In this document: positions 49,179 to 60,375 of the stretch, piece after piece | Layout of the letters: every line of letters starts with the position of its first letter | Numbering within the stretch: position 1 is the stretch's first letter | Source: Arcobacter sp. F2176 | GTDB lineage: Bacteria; Campylobacterota; Campylobacteria; Campylobacterales; Arcobacteraceae | Assembly: GCF_004116465.1 (NCBI RefSeq) | Contig: NZ_PDJV01000012.1 | Location: forward strand, 16,629-80,628 | Length of the DNA stretch: 64,000 nt | Direction of reading: 5' to 3' | The notes under the pieces: generated by a model | Database searches by the model: none | What the model was told of the DNA's origin: nothing | The model's input: the letters and a program-made list of their open reading frames with translations, nothing else | Translations under genes and position numbers: made by a program

Positions 49179-51302
49179 ATGAATATTTCTAGTATAAAAT
49201 CAAAACTTCTTGTATTGTTATTTATAAGTATTTCTTGCTCATTTCTTATACTTGGATACAAGGATGCTTCAAGTAAGTATCAAACTGAATCTTCACTGGT
49301 AAAAAAAGATGAATCAGCTTTAGCTAAACAAACAGCTAAGTTTATTAATGATTATTTACAATCAAAAATAACTGTTGTAAATTCTGTTGCAGATATGATA
49401 GAGAACCAAAATCTTACAATAGATAACAAAGTTCTATTAAATCAACTTGTGCTAGGTACTAAGGCAGGGGATTTTGCAGCCATGTATTTGGGATTGGAAG
49501 ATAGTGGTGATTTAATTAGATTTAATGGTATTGTAAAAACTATTAAAGATAATAATTATGATGCAAGAACTAGACCTTGGTATAAAAAAGCCATTGAAAC
49601 ACAAGCTTCAGGTGTAACAGAACCTTTTGTTGATAATAATACAAAGAGACTAATAATTACTGTTTTCTCACCTTATAAAAAAGATGGGAAGTTTATCGGA
49701 GCTATTGGGGCAACTATCTTTTTAGATACAATAGTAGAAGAAATATTAAATTTGAAATTAGGTGAAGATGGATTTGCTTATCTTTTATCAAGTGATGGAA
49801 AAGTAATAATTCATAAAAATAAAGAACTATTAAAAAAAGATAGTCTTTTATTTAAAGGCATTAGAACAGATGAAGATAATAAGTTTGCAGAAGCTACTGA
49901 AAATGGAGTTAAAAAACTTGTAGCTTATAGTAAAGTTTCTATTCCTTCTTGGTATTTGGTTGTTGAATTAGGTAAAGAGGGTGTATATAAGGAAATAAAT
50001 AGACATATTGTAGAACAAATAGCTATTTATGTGGGATTATTAATAATAATTTTATTACTTTTATATTTCTTACTAAAAAAACTATTAAATCCTATAAATA
50101 CTCTTGAATCAGGATTAAATGATTTCTTTGAATATTTAAAAGGTACAAAAAATACAGTTGAACCACTAAATATTCATACAAATGATGAATTTGGAAATAT
50201 GGCAAGAAAAATTGATGAAGAAATAGTCTTTGTAAAAGAGGGGATTGATAAAGACAGATTGCTAATTGAAAATGTAAAAGAAGTAGTTACTAAAATCAAA
50301 AATGGAAATTTAGATGTTCAAGTAGAAAAAACCTCTTCAAAAGAATCATTAAATGAATTAAAAGATATTCTAAATGATATGATAAAAGCAAATGCTAAAA
50401 ATGTAAATAATAATATCAATACAATTTTAGCTGCACTTAAAAACTACTCAAAACTTGATTTTGAGAAAAACATAGATAATGCTACGGGTGAAGTTGCAAA
50501 AGGTCTAAATGGATTATGTGATATTATAAATGGAATGTTGCAAGAAAATTACCAATTAGGATTAACTTTAGAAAATAATGCAAAACAACTTTTAGAAAAT
50601 GTTAATACACTTAACAAGTCATCAACAGATACAGCAGCATCGTTAGAAGAGACTTCTGCTTCAATTGAAGAGATTACTTCAACTATTGTTGAAAATACTC
50701 AAAATATTTCACAAATGGCAGTTTATTCAAATAATTTACTAAAATCAATTAGTTCAGGACAAGCTTTAGCAAAACTTACAGTTGAATCAATGAATGAGAT
50801 AAATGAACAAACAAGTGCAATTGCAGAAGCAATTACAGTAATTGATCAAATTGCTTTCCAAACAAATATTTTATCACTAAATGCAGCAGTAGAAGCAGCA
50901 ACAGCAGGAGAAGCAGGAAAAGGTTTCGCAGTAGTTGCAGCTGAAGTTAGAAATCTAGCATCAAGAAGTGCAGAAGCTGCTAAAGAGATAAAAAGTCTAG
51001 TAGAAAATGCCACAATAAAAGCAAATACAGGTAAGAAAAATGCTGATGAGATGATAAGTGGATATGCAGAATTAAATGATAATATTAATAAAACTACACA
51101 ACTAATATCTCATGTTGAAGTTGCTTCAACTGAACAAAAACAAGGAATAGAACAAATCAATGATGCAGTTGCAAGTCTTGACTCAAGAACTCAAGAAAAT
51201 GCAAATGTTGCAAGTCATGCTCACCAAATTGCTACAAATACCTCTACTATTGCGGAGAACATAATTGCGAATGTGAATAAAAAGAAATTTAGAAAATCTT
51301 AA
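49179..51302 (+). CDS. Methyl-accepting chemotaxis protein with dCache sensor
   Basis: 707 residues. TM1 near 8-27, a dCache periplasmic domain (about 40-275), TM2 about 283-303, a HAMP-like linker, and the cytoplasmic signalling hairpin with the tip [20 protein letters not shown] near 570. The sensor has [12 protein letters not shown], the amine/amino-acid-type dCache motif; its ligand remains a guess. It transmits chemotactic signals to CheA/CheW. It has a CGAAGGAAAAAAA ribosome-binding site and a terminator after the stop. Confidence 0.95.
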   Translation: MNISSIKSKLLVLLFISISCSFLILGYKDASSKYQTESSLVKKDESALAKQTAKFINDYLQSKITVVNSVADMIENQNLTIDNKVLLNQLVLGTKAGDFAAMYLGLEDSGDLIRFNGIVKTIKDNNYDARTRPWYKKAIETQASGVTEPFVDNNTKRLIITVFSPYKKDGKFIGAIGATIFLDTIVEEILNLKLGEDGFAYLLSSDGKVIIHKNKELLKKDSLLFKGIRTDEDNKFAEATENGVKKLVAYSKVSIPSWYLVVELGKEGVYKEINRHIVEQIAIYVGLLIIILLLLYFLLKKLLNPINTLESGLNDFFEYLKGTKNTVEPLNIHTNDEFGNMARKIDEEIVFVKEGIDKDRLLIENVKEVVTKIKNGNLDVQVEKTSSKESLNELKDILNDMIKANAKNVNNNINTILAALKNYSKLDFEKNIDNATGEVAKGLNGLCDIINGMLQENYQLGLTLENNAKQLLENVNTLNKSSTDTAASLEETSASIEEITSTIVENTQNISQMAVYSNNLLKSISSGQALAKLTVESMNEINEQTSAIAEAITVIDQIAFQTNILSLNAAVEAATAGEAGKGFAVVAAEVRNLASRSAEAAKEIKSLVENATIKANTGKKNADEMISGYAELNDNINKTTQLISHVEVASTEQKQGIEQINDAVASLDSRTQENANVASHAHQIATNTSTIAENIIANVNKKKFRKS

Positions 51303-51329
51303 AATAAGGCTATTTAATAGCCTTATTTT
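51301..51329. terminator. Terminator after the chemoreceptor gene
   Basis: 12-bp stem AAAATAAGGCTA / TAGCCTTATTTT with a 5-nt loop; A and T runs flank it on both sides, so it may act in both directions. Confidence 0.75.
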
Positions 51330-51471
51330 ATAAATAAAATGAAATCTCAAAATAAATATAACAGATATCTACATATACTTACTAAGCCTAATTTAATTTT
51401 ATTTTAAGTATAATCCCTAACTTTTTTAGAAAACAACTACAGTTTCTCTAAAATGGTAGTATCGTTTTGAT

Positions 51472-51485
51472 TATACAGGTGTATA
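51472..51485. promoter_or_regulatory. Palindrome upstream of rpsL
   Basis: TATACA-GG-TGTATA, extended imperfectly by TTGAT/ATCAA on each side, 30 bp before a TATAAT at 51517-51522. The location suggests an operator or activator site for the str operon. No matching regulator is known to me. Confidence 0.35.
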
Positions 51486-51516
51486 TATCAAGTCAATCGA
51501 GAAGCCTGGGTAATGC

Positions 51517-51522
51517 TATAAT
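51517..51522 (+). promoter_or_regulatory. -10 box of the rpsL promoter
   Basis: TATAAT 30 bp before the rpsL start with an upstream TG, fitting an extended -10. Confidence 0.5.
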
Positions 51523-51552
51523 TATTCAAACCAATTTAAACAAAGGGAAAAA

Positions 51553-51936
51553 ATGCCTACTATTAATCAATTGATTAGAAAAGAGCGAAAGAGAGTGGTT
51601 GAAAAATCAAAATCTCCAGCACTTGAAAAATGTCCACAAAGAAGAGGAGTATGTACAAGAGTATATACTACAACTCCAAAAAAACCTAACTCGGCTTTAA
51701 GAAAAGTTGCAAAAGTTAGATTAACAACAGGATATGAAGTTATTTCATATATCGGTGGTGAAGGTCACAACTTACAAGAACACTCTATCGTTTTAGTTAG
51801 AGGGGGAAGAGTTAAGGATTTACCTGGGGTTAAATATCACATCGTTAGAGGTGCTTTAGATACTGCTGGTGTTGCAAACAGAACTGTTGCAAGATCTAAA
51901 TACGGTACTAAGAAGCCTAAAGCGGCTAAGAAATAA
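51553..51936 (+). CDS. rpsL: 30S ribosomal protein S12
   Basis: 127 residues. It has [18 protein letters not shown], the streptomycin-site segment with lysine, and the [18 protein letters not shown]-terminal signature. First gene of the rpsL-rpsG-fusA (str) operon with AAAGGGAAAAA before it. No tuf follows; tuf is at the start of the window. Confidence 0.99.
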   Translation: MPTINQLIRKERKRVVEKSKSPALEKCPQRRGVCTRVYTTTPKKPNSALRKVAKVRLTTGYEVISYIGGEGHNLQEHSIVLVRGGRVKDLPGVKYHIVRGALDTAGVANRTVARSKYGTKKPKAAKK

Positions 51937-51940
51937 GTAG

Positions 51941-52420
<480 letters not shown>

Positions 52421-52429
52421 GAATTATAA

Positions 52430-54538
52430 ATGGCTAGAACAACACCACTTAACAGAGTTAGAAATATTGGTATCGCTGCTCATATTGATGCAGGGAAAAC
52501 TACGACTACTGAAAGAATTTTATTTTACACAGGTGTATCGCACAAAATTGGAGAAGTACATGAAGGTGCTGCTACAATGGACTGGATGGAACAAGAGCAA
52601 GAAAGAGGTATTACAATTACTTCTGCAGCTACAACTTGTCACTGGAAACACCCAATTACAAATGAAGACTTACAAATAAACATTATTGATACTCCAGGTC
52701 ACGTTGACTTTACAATTGAAGTTGAGAGATCTATGAGAGTTCTTGATGGTGCTGTAGCAGTATTCTGTTCAGTTGGTGGGGTACAACCACAATCTGAAAC
52801 TGTTTGGAGACAAGCAAATAAATATAAAGTACCAAGAATGATATTCGTTAATAAAATGGATAGAACTGGTGCTGATTTCTTTATGGTTGAAAAACAAGTT
52901 AATGAAAGACTAAAATCAAATGCGATTCCTATTCAGTTACCAATAGGTGCTGAAGAAGATTTCAAAGGGATTATTGATTTAATTCAAATGAAAGCTATCG
53001 TTTGGGATGAAGATGCAGCTATGGGTTCTCACTACCATGTAGAAGAGATTCCTGCTAATTTATTAGAACAAGCAGAAGAGTATAGAGAAAGAATGGTTGA
53101 AGCTGCTGCTGAACAAATCGAAGAGTTAATGGAAAAATACCTTGAAGGTGAAGAATTAACTCAAGAAGAGATCACAAAAGGTATCAAAGCTGGTTGTTTA
53201 AATATGACTATTACTCCTATGACTTGTGGTACTGCATTTAAAAACAAAGGTGTTCAAACTTTACTTGACGCTGTTGCTATGTATTTACCAGCTCCAACAG
53301 AAGTTGCTGATATTAGAGGTGAAACTCAAGATGGTGAAGCTGTTATCGTTCCTTCTACTGATGAAGGTGAAGTTGCAGCATTAGCATTTAAAATTATGAC
53401 TGACCCATTTGTTGGACAATTAACATTTGCAAGAGTTTATAGAGGTGTTTTAGAATCTGGAACATATGTAATGAACTCTACAAAAATGAAAAAAGAAAGA
53501 ATCGGAAGATTACTTAAAATGCATGCAAATAATAGAGAAGAATGTTCTCAATTATATGCAGGTGAAATCGGTGCAGTTGTTGGGCTTAAATCAACAATTA
53601 CAGGTGATACATTAGCTAGTGAAAAAGATCCAGTTATCTTAGAAAGAATGGAATTCCCAGAACCAGTTATTTCTGTTGCAGTTGAGCCAAAAACTAAAGC
53701 TGACCAAGAAAAAATGGGTATTGCATTAGGTAAACTTGCTGAAGAAGATCCATCATTTAGAGTAAATACTGATGAAGAATCTGGTCAAACTATTATTTCA
53801 GGAATGGGTGAATTACACCTTGAAATTCTTGTTGATAGAATGAAAAGAGAATTTAAAGTTGAAGCTGAAGTTGGTGCTCCACAAGTTGCTTATAGAGAAA
53901 CTATTAAAAATGAAGTTCAATCAGAATACAAATATGCAAAACAATCTGGTGGTAAAGGTCAATATGGTCATGTTTACTTGACTATTACTCCTCTTCCAGC
54001 TGGTGGTGAAGAAAACTTTGTATTCAAAAATGAGATTAAAGGTGGAGCTATTCCTAAAGAATATATCCCAGCTGTTGAAAAAGGTTGTGTTGAAACAATG
54101 CAAGGTGGTATCCTAGCTGGTTACCCAATGGTTGATATTCAAGTAACACTTTATGATGGTTCTTTCCATGATGTGGATTCATCTGAATTAGCATTTAAAT
54201 TAGCTGCTTCAATGGGTTTCAAACAAGGTTGTAGAACTGCAGCTGCACAAGCTATTATCTTAGAACCAATTATGAAAGTTGAAATTGAAACTCCTGAGGA
54301 TTATATGGGAGATGTTATTGGGGATTGTAATAAAAGAAGAGGACAAGTTCAATCTATGGATGATAGAGCTGGTGTAAAACTTGTTGTTGCAATGATTCCA
54401 TTATCTGAAATGTTTGGATACTCTACAGACTTAAGATCTATGTCTCAAGGTAGAGCAACATACTCTATGATTTTTGATTCATATCAAGAAGTTCCAAAAA
54501 ATGTTTCTGAAGAAATTATTAAAAAGAGAAATGGTTAA
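52430..54538 (+). CDS. fusA: Elongation factor G
   Basis: 702 residues. G1 AHIDAGKTT near residue 17, switch [12 protein letters not shown]3 DTPGHVDF near 88 and G4 NKMDRTG near 142; domains IV-V follow, with [10 protein letters not shown]. Catalyses ribosomal translocation. 9 bp after rpsG, terminator after the stop. Confidence 0.99.
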   Translation: MARTTPLNRVRNIGIAAHIDAGKTTTTERILFYTGVSHKIGEVHEGAATMDWMEQEQERGITITSAATTCHWKHPITNEDLQINIIDTPGHVDFTIEVERSMRVLDGAVAVFCSVGGVQPQSETVWRQANKYKVPRMIFVNKMDRTGADFFMVEKQVNERLKSNAIPIQLPIGAEEDFKGIIDLIQMKAIVWDEDAAMGSHYHVEEIPANLLEQAEEYRERMVEAAAEQIEELMEKYLEGEELTQEEITKGIKAGCLNMTITPMTCGTAFKNKGVQTLLDAVAMYLPAPTEVADIRGETQDGEAVIVPSTDEGEVAALAFKIMTDPFVGQLTFARVYRGVLESGTYVMNSTKMKKERIGRLLKMHANNREECSQLYAGEIGAVVGLKSTITGDTLASEKDPVILERMEFPEPVISVAVEPKTKADQEKMGIALGKLAEEDPSFRVNTDEESGQTIISGMGELHLEILVDRMKREFKVEAEVGAPQVAYRETIKNEVQSEYKYAKQSGGKGQYGHVYLTITPLPAGGEENFVFKNEIKGGAIPKEYIPAVEKGCVETMQGGILAGYPMVDIQVTLYDGSFHDVDSSELAFKLAASMGFKQGCRTAAAQAIILEPIMKVEIETPEDYMGDVIGDCNKRRGQVQSMDDRAGVKLVVAMIPLSEMFGYSTDLRSMSQGRATYSMIFDSYQEVPKNVSEEIIKKRNG

Positions 54539-54563
54539 TTAGCATTTCCTCTTTTGAATTTAA

Positions 54564-54597
54564 AACCCTAGCTTATTTTGAGCTAGGGTTTTTTTTT
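54564..54597 (+). terminator. Intrinsic terminator of the str operon
   Basis: 10-bp stem AACCCTAGCT / AGCTAGGGTT, 7-nt loop, followed by a nine-T run. Confidence 0.93.
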
Positions 54598-54660
54598 GCT
54601 TTTATTTTTAAAAATAAAGATGATGCTTTAGATGAAAGATAATTTTGATATAATCCAAGC

Positions 54661-55527
54661 ATGAAAATAACTACAAGTAATGAAAAACTAAATCAAATCA
54701 AAAAAGCAGGCTTTATTTTAAAGCCCAATTCACCTGAAATAAAAAAAGATTACGAAGTAATTAAAAATCACTTTTTGAAAGCTAATATAGAAGTTATATT
54801 AGAAAAACAAAGTGCACTTATGATCAATGAAGGTGGAATTGAACTTGAAAATTTATGCCAAATCTGTGATTTTTTGGTATCTATTGGTGGTGATGGAACT
54901 CTTATATCTGTAGTTAGAAGAAGTTTTAAATTTGATATTCCAGTTTTAGGAGTTCATTTAGGAACTCTAGGTTTTTTGACTGATATTAGATTTAGTGAAG
55001 TAGAAAGTTTTTTATCTTTGATGTTTGAACATAAGTATAGAATTGATCATCGTATGATGATTAAAGGATGTGCAAATGAACAGAGTTTTGTTGCTTTTAA
55101 TGATATAGTAATTACAAGAAAATCAGTATCTTCAATGATAAGCTTATCTGCAAAAATTGATGGTAAGCCTTTCAATTCATATTATGGAGATGGTGTAATT
55201 ATATCTACTCCTACTGGTTCTACTGCTTATAATTTATCTGTTGGAGGACCTATTGTTTATCCATTAACAGAAGCTTTTATTGTAACTCCTGTTGCTCCTC
55301 ATAGCTTGACTCAAAGACCATTGGTATTACCAGCTGATTTTAAAATTGAATTTACAATTACAGATAAGCAAGGCGCCTTAGTAATAATAGATGGACAAGA
55401 TATTTATGAAGTAAATGAAGGTGAAAGTATCAAAATAGAAATTTCAGCTAATAAAGCAAGATTGATTCACAGATGTGAGCGAAACTATTTTGAAGTATTA
55501 AATGAAAAATTAAGATGGGGAAATTAA
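54661..55527 (+). CDS. nadK: NAD kinase
   Basis: 288 residues. SIGGDGTLISVVRR near residue 79 holds the GGDGT catalytic motif with Asp; HLGTLGFLTDI and the second-domain DGVIISTPTGSTAYNLSVGGPIV follow. It makes NADP from NAD and ATP. Six bases separate it from the RecN-like gene. Confidence 0.96.
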   Translation: MKITTSNEKLNQIKKAGFILKPNSPEIKKDYEVIKNHFLKANIEVILEKQSALMINEGGIELENLCQICDFLVSIGGDGTLISVVRRSFKFDIPVLGVHLGTLGFLTDIRFSEVESFLSLMFEHKYRIDHRMMIKGCANEQSFVAFNDIVITRKSVSSMISLSAKIDGKPFNSYYGDGVIISTPTGSTAYNLSVGGPIVYPLTEAFIVTPVAPHSLTQRPLVLPADFKIEFTITDKQGALVIIDGQDIYEVNEGESIKIEISANKARLIHRCERNYFEVLNEKLRWGN

Positions 55528-55533
55528 ACAGAT

Positions 55534-57069
55534 ATGATTAGTAGATTTTATTTAGAAAATTACCTTTCATTTCAAAAAGTTGATTTGGAGTTTGAAAAGG
55601 GTTTGATAGTTTTTACAGGACCTTCTGGTGCTGGAAAGTCGATTTTGATGGATGCCTTTTTGGCTTTATTTGGAATAAAAGAGGCAAAAGCAGATTTAAG
55701 TGAAACAACTATTGGTGATTCTGGGATTTCTTATGAAGAGTTTGGAATAGAAGAAGATGATGAGATAATAATAAAAGAGTTAAAAAAAGACAAAGTAAGA
55801 TATTTTTTAAACTCTCAAAGTATATCAAAAAAATCTCTTACACTATTTGCAAATAATTTAGTAAAACATCTTCATTTAAAAGATAATAGTGACTTCGATA
55901 GTATTAGATTAGTTAGATTTTTGGACAGATTAAGTGCTTCCAATGATACTAACTTTGAATCTGTATTAAAAGAGTATAAAGAGAGTTTTTCTGAACTTTC
56001 AACTATATCTTCACAACTAAAAAAGATAAATGATGATGAGTCAAAGCTAGAAGAGTTAAAAGAGTTTGCAAAATATGAAATAGAAAAGATTGAATCAATA
56101 AATCCCAAAGTTGATGAATATGAAGAACTAAACGAGATAAAAAAAAGACTAGCTAAAAAAGACAAAATTGAAGAAGCTATTTTGATGGCAAAAGGTATCT
56201 TTGAATTCAGAACAAGCGTTTCAAAAGCCTTAGATACTATGGATAAAGATAGCTCATTTTTTGATGAAGCAATTAATGAATTAGAAAATATATTTGAGAA
56301 TTTTAGTGATTCTTTATCTGAGTTAGAAGAGTTAGATATAGAATCTGTTTTAGATAGAATTGAAAAACTTTCTTCTTTGCAAAAAAGATTTGGCTCTATA
56401 AAAGAAGCAATAGAATATAAAGAACAAAAACAAGCAGAATTGGACTCTTATGATAATATCTCTTTTGAAAAAACAATTCTAGAAAAAAAAGTAAAAGTAT
56501 TGACTATAAAAGTGGAAGAATTAGCTTCTACTTTAAGTGTTTATAGAAAAAGTAGTGCTAAAGTTTTAGAAGAAAAAGTTAATCATTATTTGAAATATTT
56601 ATATCTTTCAAATGCAAAAATATACTTAAAAGATAAAGCAATTGATGCTTTAGGAAAAGATGAAGTTGTTTTGGATTTAAATGGTGTTAATTTAGAAACA
56701 ATTAGTTCAGGAGAGTTCAATAGACTAAGACTTGCACTTTTAACTTCTATTAGTAAATTTGAGATTTTAAACAATGGGATTTTATTTTTAGATGAGATTG
56801 ATGCAAACCTAAGTGGAAAAGAAAGTGATGCTATTGCAACGGTTTTAAAAGAGTTGTCAAAATCATACCAAATATTTGCAATATCTCACCAACCACAATT
56901 AACAGCAGCTGCTAATCAACACTTTTTCGTAGATAAACAAAATGGTGTTTCAAGTGTAAAAATACTTGATGGCAAAGGTAAAATAGAAGAAATCTCTAGA
57001 ATGATAAGTGGAGAAAATATTACAAAAGAAGCATATGAGTTTGCAAAAAATTTAGTGGATTCTAAGTAA
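55534..57069 (+). CDS. recN: RecN-like DNA repair ATPase
   Basis: 511 residues. SMC-like: Walker A FTGPSGAGKSIL near residue 29, coiled coil between about 125 and 350, then signature ISSGEFNRLRLALL and Walker B GILFLDEIDANLSGKESDAI near 418, and AISHQPQLTAAA. RecN helps repair double-strand breaks. The length is below the usual 550, with a shorter coil. Directly follows nadK (6 bp), the conserved nadK-recN pairing, which supports the assignment. Confidence 0.88.
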   Translation: MISRFYLENYLSFQKVDLEFEKGLIVFTGPSGAGKSILMDAFLALFGIKEAKADLSETTIGDSGISYEEFGIEEDDEIIIKELKKDKVRYFLNSQSISKKSLTLFANNLVKHLHLKDNSDFDSIRLVRFLDRLSASNDTNFESVLKEYKESFSELSTISSQLKKINDDESKLEELKEFAKYEIEKIESINPKVDEYEELNEIKKRLAKKDKIEEAILMAKGIFEFRTSVSKALDTMDKDSSFFDEAINELENIFENFSDSLSELEELDIESVLDRIEKLSSLQKRFGSIKEAIEYKEQKQAELDSYDNISFEKTILEKKVKVLTIKVEELASTLSVYRKSSAKVLEEKVNHYLKYLYLSNAKIYLKDKAIDALGKDEVVLDLNGVNLETISSGEFNRLRLALLTSISKFEILNNGILFLDEIDANLSGKESDAIATVLKELSKSYQIFAISHQPQLTAAANQHFFVDKQNGVSSVKILDGKGKIEEISRMISGENITKEAYEFAKNLVDSK

Positions 57070-57186
57070 AAAATAATTACCTCAAATGAAGGGAAAACTT
57101 TAATATTTTTTTCTCATCTTTTTAATATTTTATTTTAGTTATAATCGCAAAAATATATAAATAGTGTTTATTACAAGGAAAAATTG

Positions 57187-58467
57187 ATGAATAATAAAGT
57201 GGAGTTATTAAGTCCCGCTGGAAATTTAGAAAAGTTAAAAATAGCAATTGCTTATGGAGCAGATGCTGTTTATGGAGGGGTTAGCCACTTTAGTTTAAGA
57301 ATTAGATCAGGAAAAGAATTTACTTTTGAAAGTTTTAAAGAGGGAATTGATTATGCTCATTCAATGGGCAAAAAAGTTTATGCAACGATAAATGGATTCC
57401 CTTTTAACTCTCAAATTGAACTTTTGAAAAAACATATAATTCAAATGGCAGAAGTAGAACCTGATGCCTTCATAGTAGCAGCTCCAGGAGTTGTAAGACT
57501 TTGCCGTGAGATTGCACCTCATATCCCAATTCATCTTTCAACACAAGCAAATGTTATGAATTATCTAGATGCTCAAGTATATTATGACATGGGTGTAAGA
57601 AGAATAATAGCAGCTAGGGAAATAAGCTTAAAAGATGTTACTGAGATAAAAAAACACCTACCTGATATGGAAATAGAAATTTTTGTTCATGGTTCTATGT
57701 GTTTTGCCTATAGTGGAAGATGTTTAGTAAGTGCTGTTCAAATGGGAAGAGTGCCTAATAGAGGAAGTTGTGCAAATGACTGTAGATTTGAGTATACTTT
57801 ATATGCTGCAAATGAAGATCATGGGACAATGTTTAGACTTGAAGAAGAACCAGGAGTTGGAACTTATATTTTCAATGCAAAAGATATGAACTTAGCTAGT
57901 CATGTAGATGAGATACTAAAAAGTGGAGCAGTTGATTCTATAAAAATAGAAGGAAGAACTAAGTCACCATATTATGCAGCAGTTACAGCATATACGTATA
58001 GAATGGCTATTGATGATTTTTATTCAAATCATTTTGAAGCAGAGAAATACCAAAGAGAATTAGCAACTACAAAAAATAGAGGTTTTACTGATGCTTATTT
58101 GATTCACAGACCATTTGAAAGAGCTGATTCACAAAATCATGAGTATGCTTTAAGTAAAGGAACCTATGAAGTAAGTGGACTTGTAACTGAAGATGAGGAA
58201 CATTTTTATTGTAAATATAAAACTTATCCAAACGAAGATATAGAGATTTTTACTCCATTAAATACAAAAATTGAAGAAGTTGATAACGAGATAGGAAAAA
58301 TATATTTAAAAGATGGACTATATTACATTAACTTTAAAAAGATAACAACTGAAACTGGTAAAGAATTGGATTCAGTTCATAGTGGAAATACAAACAAAAT
58401 AAAGTTACCAGGAAGGTTACCTTATCTTACAATGTTTAGAGTCGAAGATAAAATGATAAATGAGTAA
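57187..58467 (+). CDS. U32-family peptidase / tRNA 5-hydroxyuridine synthase (TrhP/YegQ-like)
   Basis: 426 residues. The family hallmark EIFVHGSMCFAYSGRCLVSAVQMGRVPNRGSCANDCR near residue 165 carries the conserved cysteines of an iron-sulfur cluster. YegQ/TrhP forms 5-hydroxyuridine at tRNA position 34 from prephenate; other U32 proteins are collagenase-like. The Campylobacterota member is usually assigned as TrhP. ATG at 57187 is preferred over TTG 57184; ACAAGGAAAAA precedes. Confidence 0.85.
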   Translation: MNNKVELLSPAGNLEKLKIAIAYGADAVYGGVSHFSLRIRSGKEFTFESFKEGIDYAHSMGKKVYATINGFPFNSQIELLKKHIIQMAEVEPDAFIVAAPGVVRLCREIAPHIPIHLSTQANVMNYLDAQVYYDMGVRRIIAAREISLKDVTEIKKHLPDMEIEIFVHGSMCFAYSGRCLVSAVQMGRVPNRGSCANDCRFEYTLYAANEDHGTMFRLEEEPGVGTYIFNAKDMNLASHVDEILKSGAVDSIKIEGRTKSPYYAAVTAYTYRMAIDDFYSNHFEAEKYQRELATTKNRGFTDAYLIHRPFERADSQNHEYALSKGTYEVSGLVTEDEEHFYCKYKTYPNEDIEIFTPLNTKIEEVDNEIGKIYLKDGLYYINFKKITTETGKELDSVHSGNTNKIKLPGRLPYLTMFRVEDKMINE

Positions 58468-58473
58468 ATAATT

Positions 58474-59694
58474 TTATTTACTCATATCAATAATAAAATG
58501 ATTTTTACCATTCTCATAAGCATATTTAAACTTAAAACCATGCAGTTCTATGGTAGTTTTTACTATGTATAAACCTAATCCAAAACCATCTTTTCTCTTT
58601 TCTTCTTGGGAAAATGGTTCTGTATAATAATTTAAATCATATTTTAATTTTTCACCACTAGAGATAACTTCTATGTATTTTTGTGTGGCTATCAATGTTG
58701 CATGGTGATTTGGAGAAAATTTAATAGCATTGTCTATTAGATTTTTTATTATAATTGAAAATAGAGCAATATCAACTTTTAAGTGAAAATTACTCATTTT
58801 GGTACTTATTGTACTTGCATCAATAAGAAGTATATTCATAGCCTTTTTATATATTTCAAAAAATGTTGTATTTTCTCTATAAATAACTGACATATTTGAA
58901 GAGAGTTTTTCAACTGTTGCTAACTCTTTTATAATATTATTCATTCTTTCAAATGCTCTTCCTAAAACTTCTTTATTTTTATCATCTTCAAGTGATTCCA
59001 CTATAAACATAGCTTTTGTAATAGGAGTTTTAAGTTCATGCATCATATTTCGCATAAAAAGATTTTTAGAGTCTGTTAGGTTATTTATATTTCTTATTGC
59101 ATCGTTAAAACTTTTTGCAATTTTGCCTATTTCATCGTTATTTGGGAAGTCAAGTTTTATGTTTTTGTCACCACTTGAGAATTTTTGTATTTGTTTGTCT
59201 AGTGTTCTAAGAGGAATGAATTTTTTTCGTATGGCAAAATAAAGAGATAAAAAAATGACAACAGCAAATATGTATATAACTAAGGCAATACTTCTATTAT
59301 ATGGCTTTGACTTTAAATCTAATAGAAGAACATTGTAACTCATTTTTTGAACATAGATATAATACTTATTGTAGTATTCATATATTCTTACTCTTCCTAA
59401 AGAAGACTCCTGAAACATAAGCTCTCTTGCATGATTTATAATATCTAGTCTTTTTGTTCTATCTTCTATAGGTTTTACTTCAAATTGTAAATAAAGCTTC
59501 CTAAGTTGATCTTCTTTTGGCAGAAGTTCAAAGCTATTTAATACACTATTTGCAATTATGCTGTATCTTTGTTGTCTCTCTTGGTTAGATTTTTCTTTAT
59601 CTAATTTTACAAAAAATAAAAATGTTGTTGTAATAGCAGCAAGTGCTAATACAAAGATAGTATTTATAAATGCAGTTATAGATATATTTTTCAT
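58474..59694 (-). CDS. Sensor histidine kinase, ArsS-like
   Basis: 406 residues. TM1 about 8-28, a periplasmic domain of roughly 110 residues, TM2 about 135-152, HAMP-like, then FMRNMMHELKTPITKAMFIVESL (phospho-His near 220). ATPase N box IIKNLIDNAIKFSP and FGLGLYIVK. The FMRNMMHELKTPITKA stretch is the one in H. pylori ArsS, an acid sensor. It overlaps the response regulator by 4 nt. Confidence 0.88.
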   Translation of the reverse strand: MKNISITAFINTIFVLALAAITTTFLFFVKLDKEKSNQERQQRYSIIANSVLNSFELLPKEDQLRKLYLQFEVKPIEDRTKRLDIINHARELMFQESSLGRVRIYEYYNKYYIYVQKMSYNVLLLDLKSKPYNRSIALVIYIFAVVIFLSLYFAIRKKFIPLRTLDKQIQKFSSGDKNIKLDFPNNDEIGKIAKSFNDAIRNINNLTDSKNLFMRNMMHELKTPITKAMFIVESLEDDKNKEVLGRAFERMNNIIKELATVEKLSSNMSVIYRENTTFFEIYKKAMNILLIDASTISTKMSNFHLKVDIALFSIIIKNLIDNAIKFSPNHHATLIATQKYIEVISSGEKLKYDLNYYTEPFSQEEKRKDGFGLGLYIVKTTIELHGFKFKYAYENGKNHFIIDMSK

Positions 59695-60365
59695 ATAGAT
59701 AATTGGTATCCTATTCCTCTTACAGATTTAATATAAGTGGCTGAATTATCTACTAAGGCAATTTTATTTCTTATTCTTGATATCATAACATCAATATTTT
59801 TCAAACTACTATCATCTTCAATATGCAAGCTATCATAGATAAAATCTTCCCTTGCTACTACTCCACCTTTTCTTTGAATAAGAAGTTTTAATATATCAAA
59901 TTCTGCCATAGTCAAATCCAAAAGTGTATTTTTGAAAAATATTTTCATATTTTCTAAGTTTAGTTCGAAAATAGAGCTTTGAGTTTCTTTAACTGGTTCT
60001 ATATCTAATCTTTTTAAAATAGCTTTTATTCTAGCTTGTAATTCTCTTGGATTATAAGGCTTTGGCAAATAATCATCTGCACCTCTTTCTAAACCCATAA
60101 CTTTATCTAAAATATCATCCCTAGCACTTGATATAATAATTGGTATATTTGATGTTGTTCTAATTTTTGGGATAAGTTCTAATCCATCAATTTCTGGAAG
60201 AGTCAAATCTAGTATAAGAAGTTTGTAACTAGAATCAGTCTTAATCATAGATAGCCCAGTATATGGGCTATCTGTATTTGTAACTTCGATGTCAAAAGAT
60301 TTCAAATAGTTTGTGATGATTTCAGCTAATTCTAAATCATCTTCTATCATTAGTACTTTAATTAT
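59691..60365 (-). CDS. Response regulator, ArsR/OmpR-type, probable AUA start
   Basis: About 224 residues. Receiver domain with phospho-Asp in LLILDLTLPE and Lys in DYLPKPYNP, then an OmpR-type winged helix (SRIRNKIALVDNSATYIKSVRGIGYQL). The first in-frame ATG (60350) yields MIEDDLELAEI and cuts off beta strand 1, normally IKVLMIEDD. Upstream codons read ATA-ATT-AAA-GTA-CTA with AAAGGA 6 nt before the ATA at 60365, giving the family-typical MIKVLMIEDD. So translation most likely begins at AUA. Partner of the ArsS-like kinase; htrA is immediately upstream. Confidence 0.88.
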   Translation of the reverse strand: MIKVLMIEDDLELAEIITNYLKSFDIEVTNTDSPYTGLSMIKTDSSYKLLILDLTLPEIDGLELIPKIRTTSNIPIIISSARDDILDKVMGLERGADDYLPKPYNPRELQARIKAILKRLDIEPVKETQSSIFELNLENMKIFFKNTLLDLTMAEFDILKLLIQRKGGVVAREDFIYDSLHIEDDSSLKNIDVMISRIRNKIALVDNSATYIKSVRGIGYQLSI

Positions 60366-60375
60366 GGTAGGTCCT

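Noticed and set aside
49179..51302. Prophage or conjugation genes elsewhere in the window
   Set aside because: No capsid, tail, portal, terminase or type IV secretion genes were seen.
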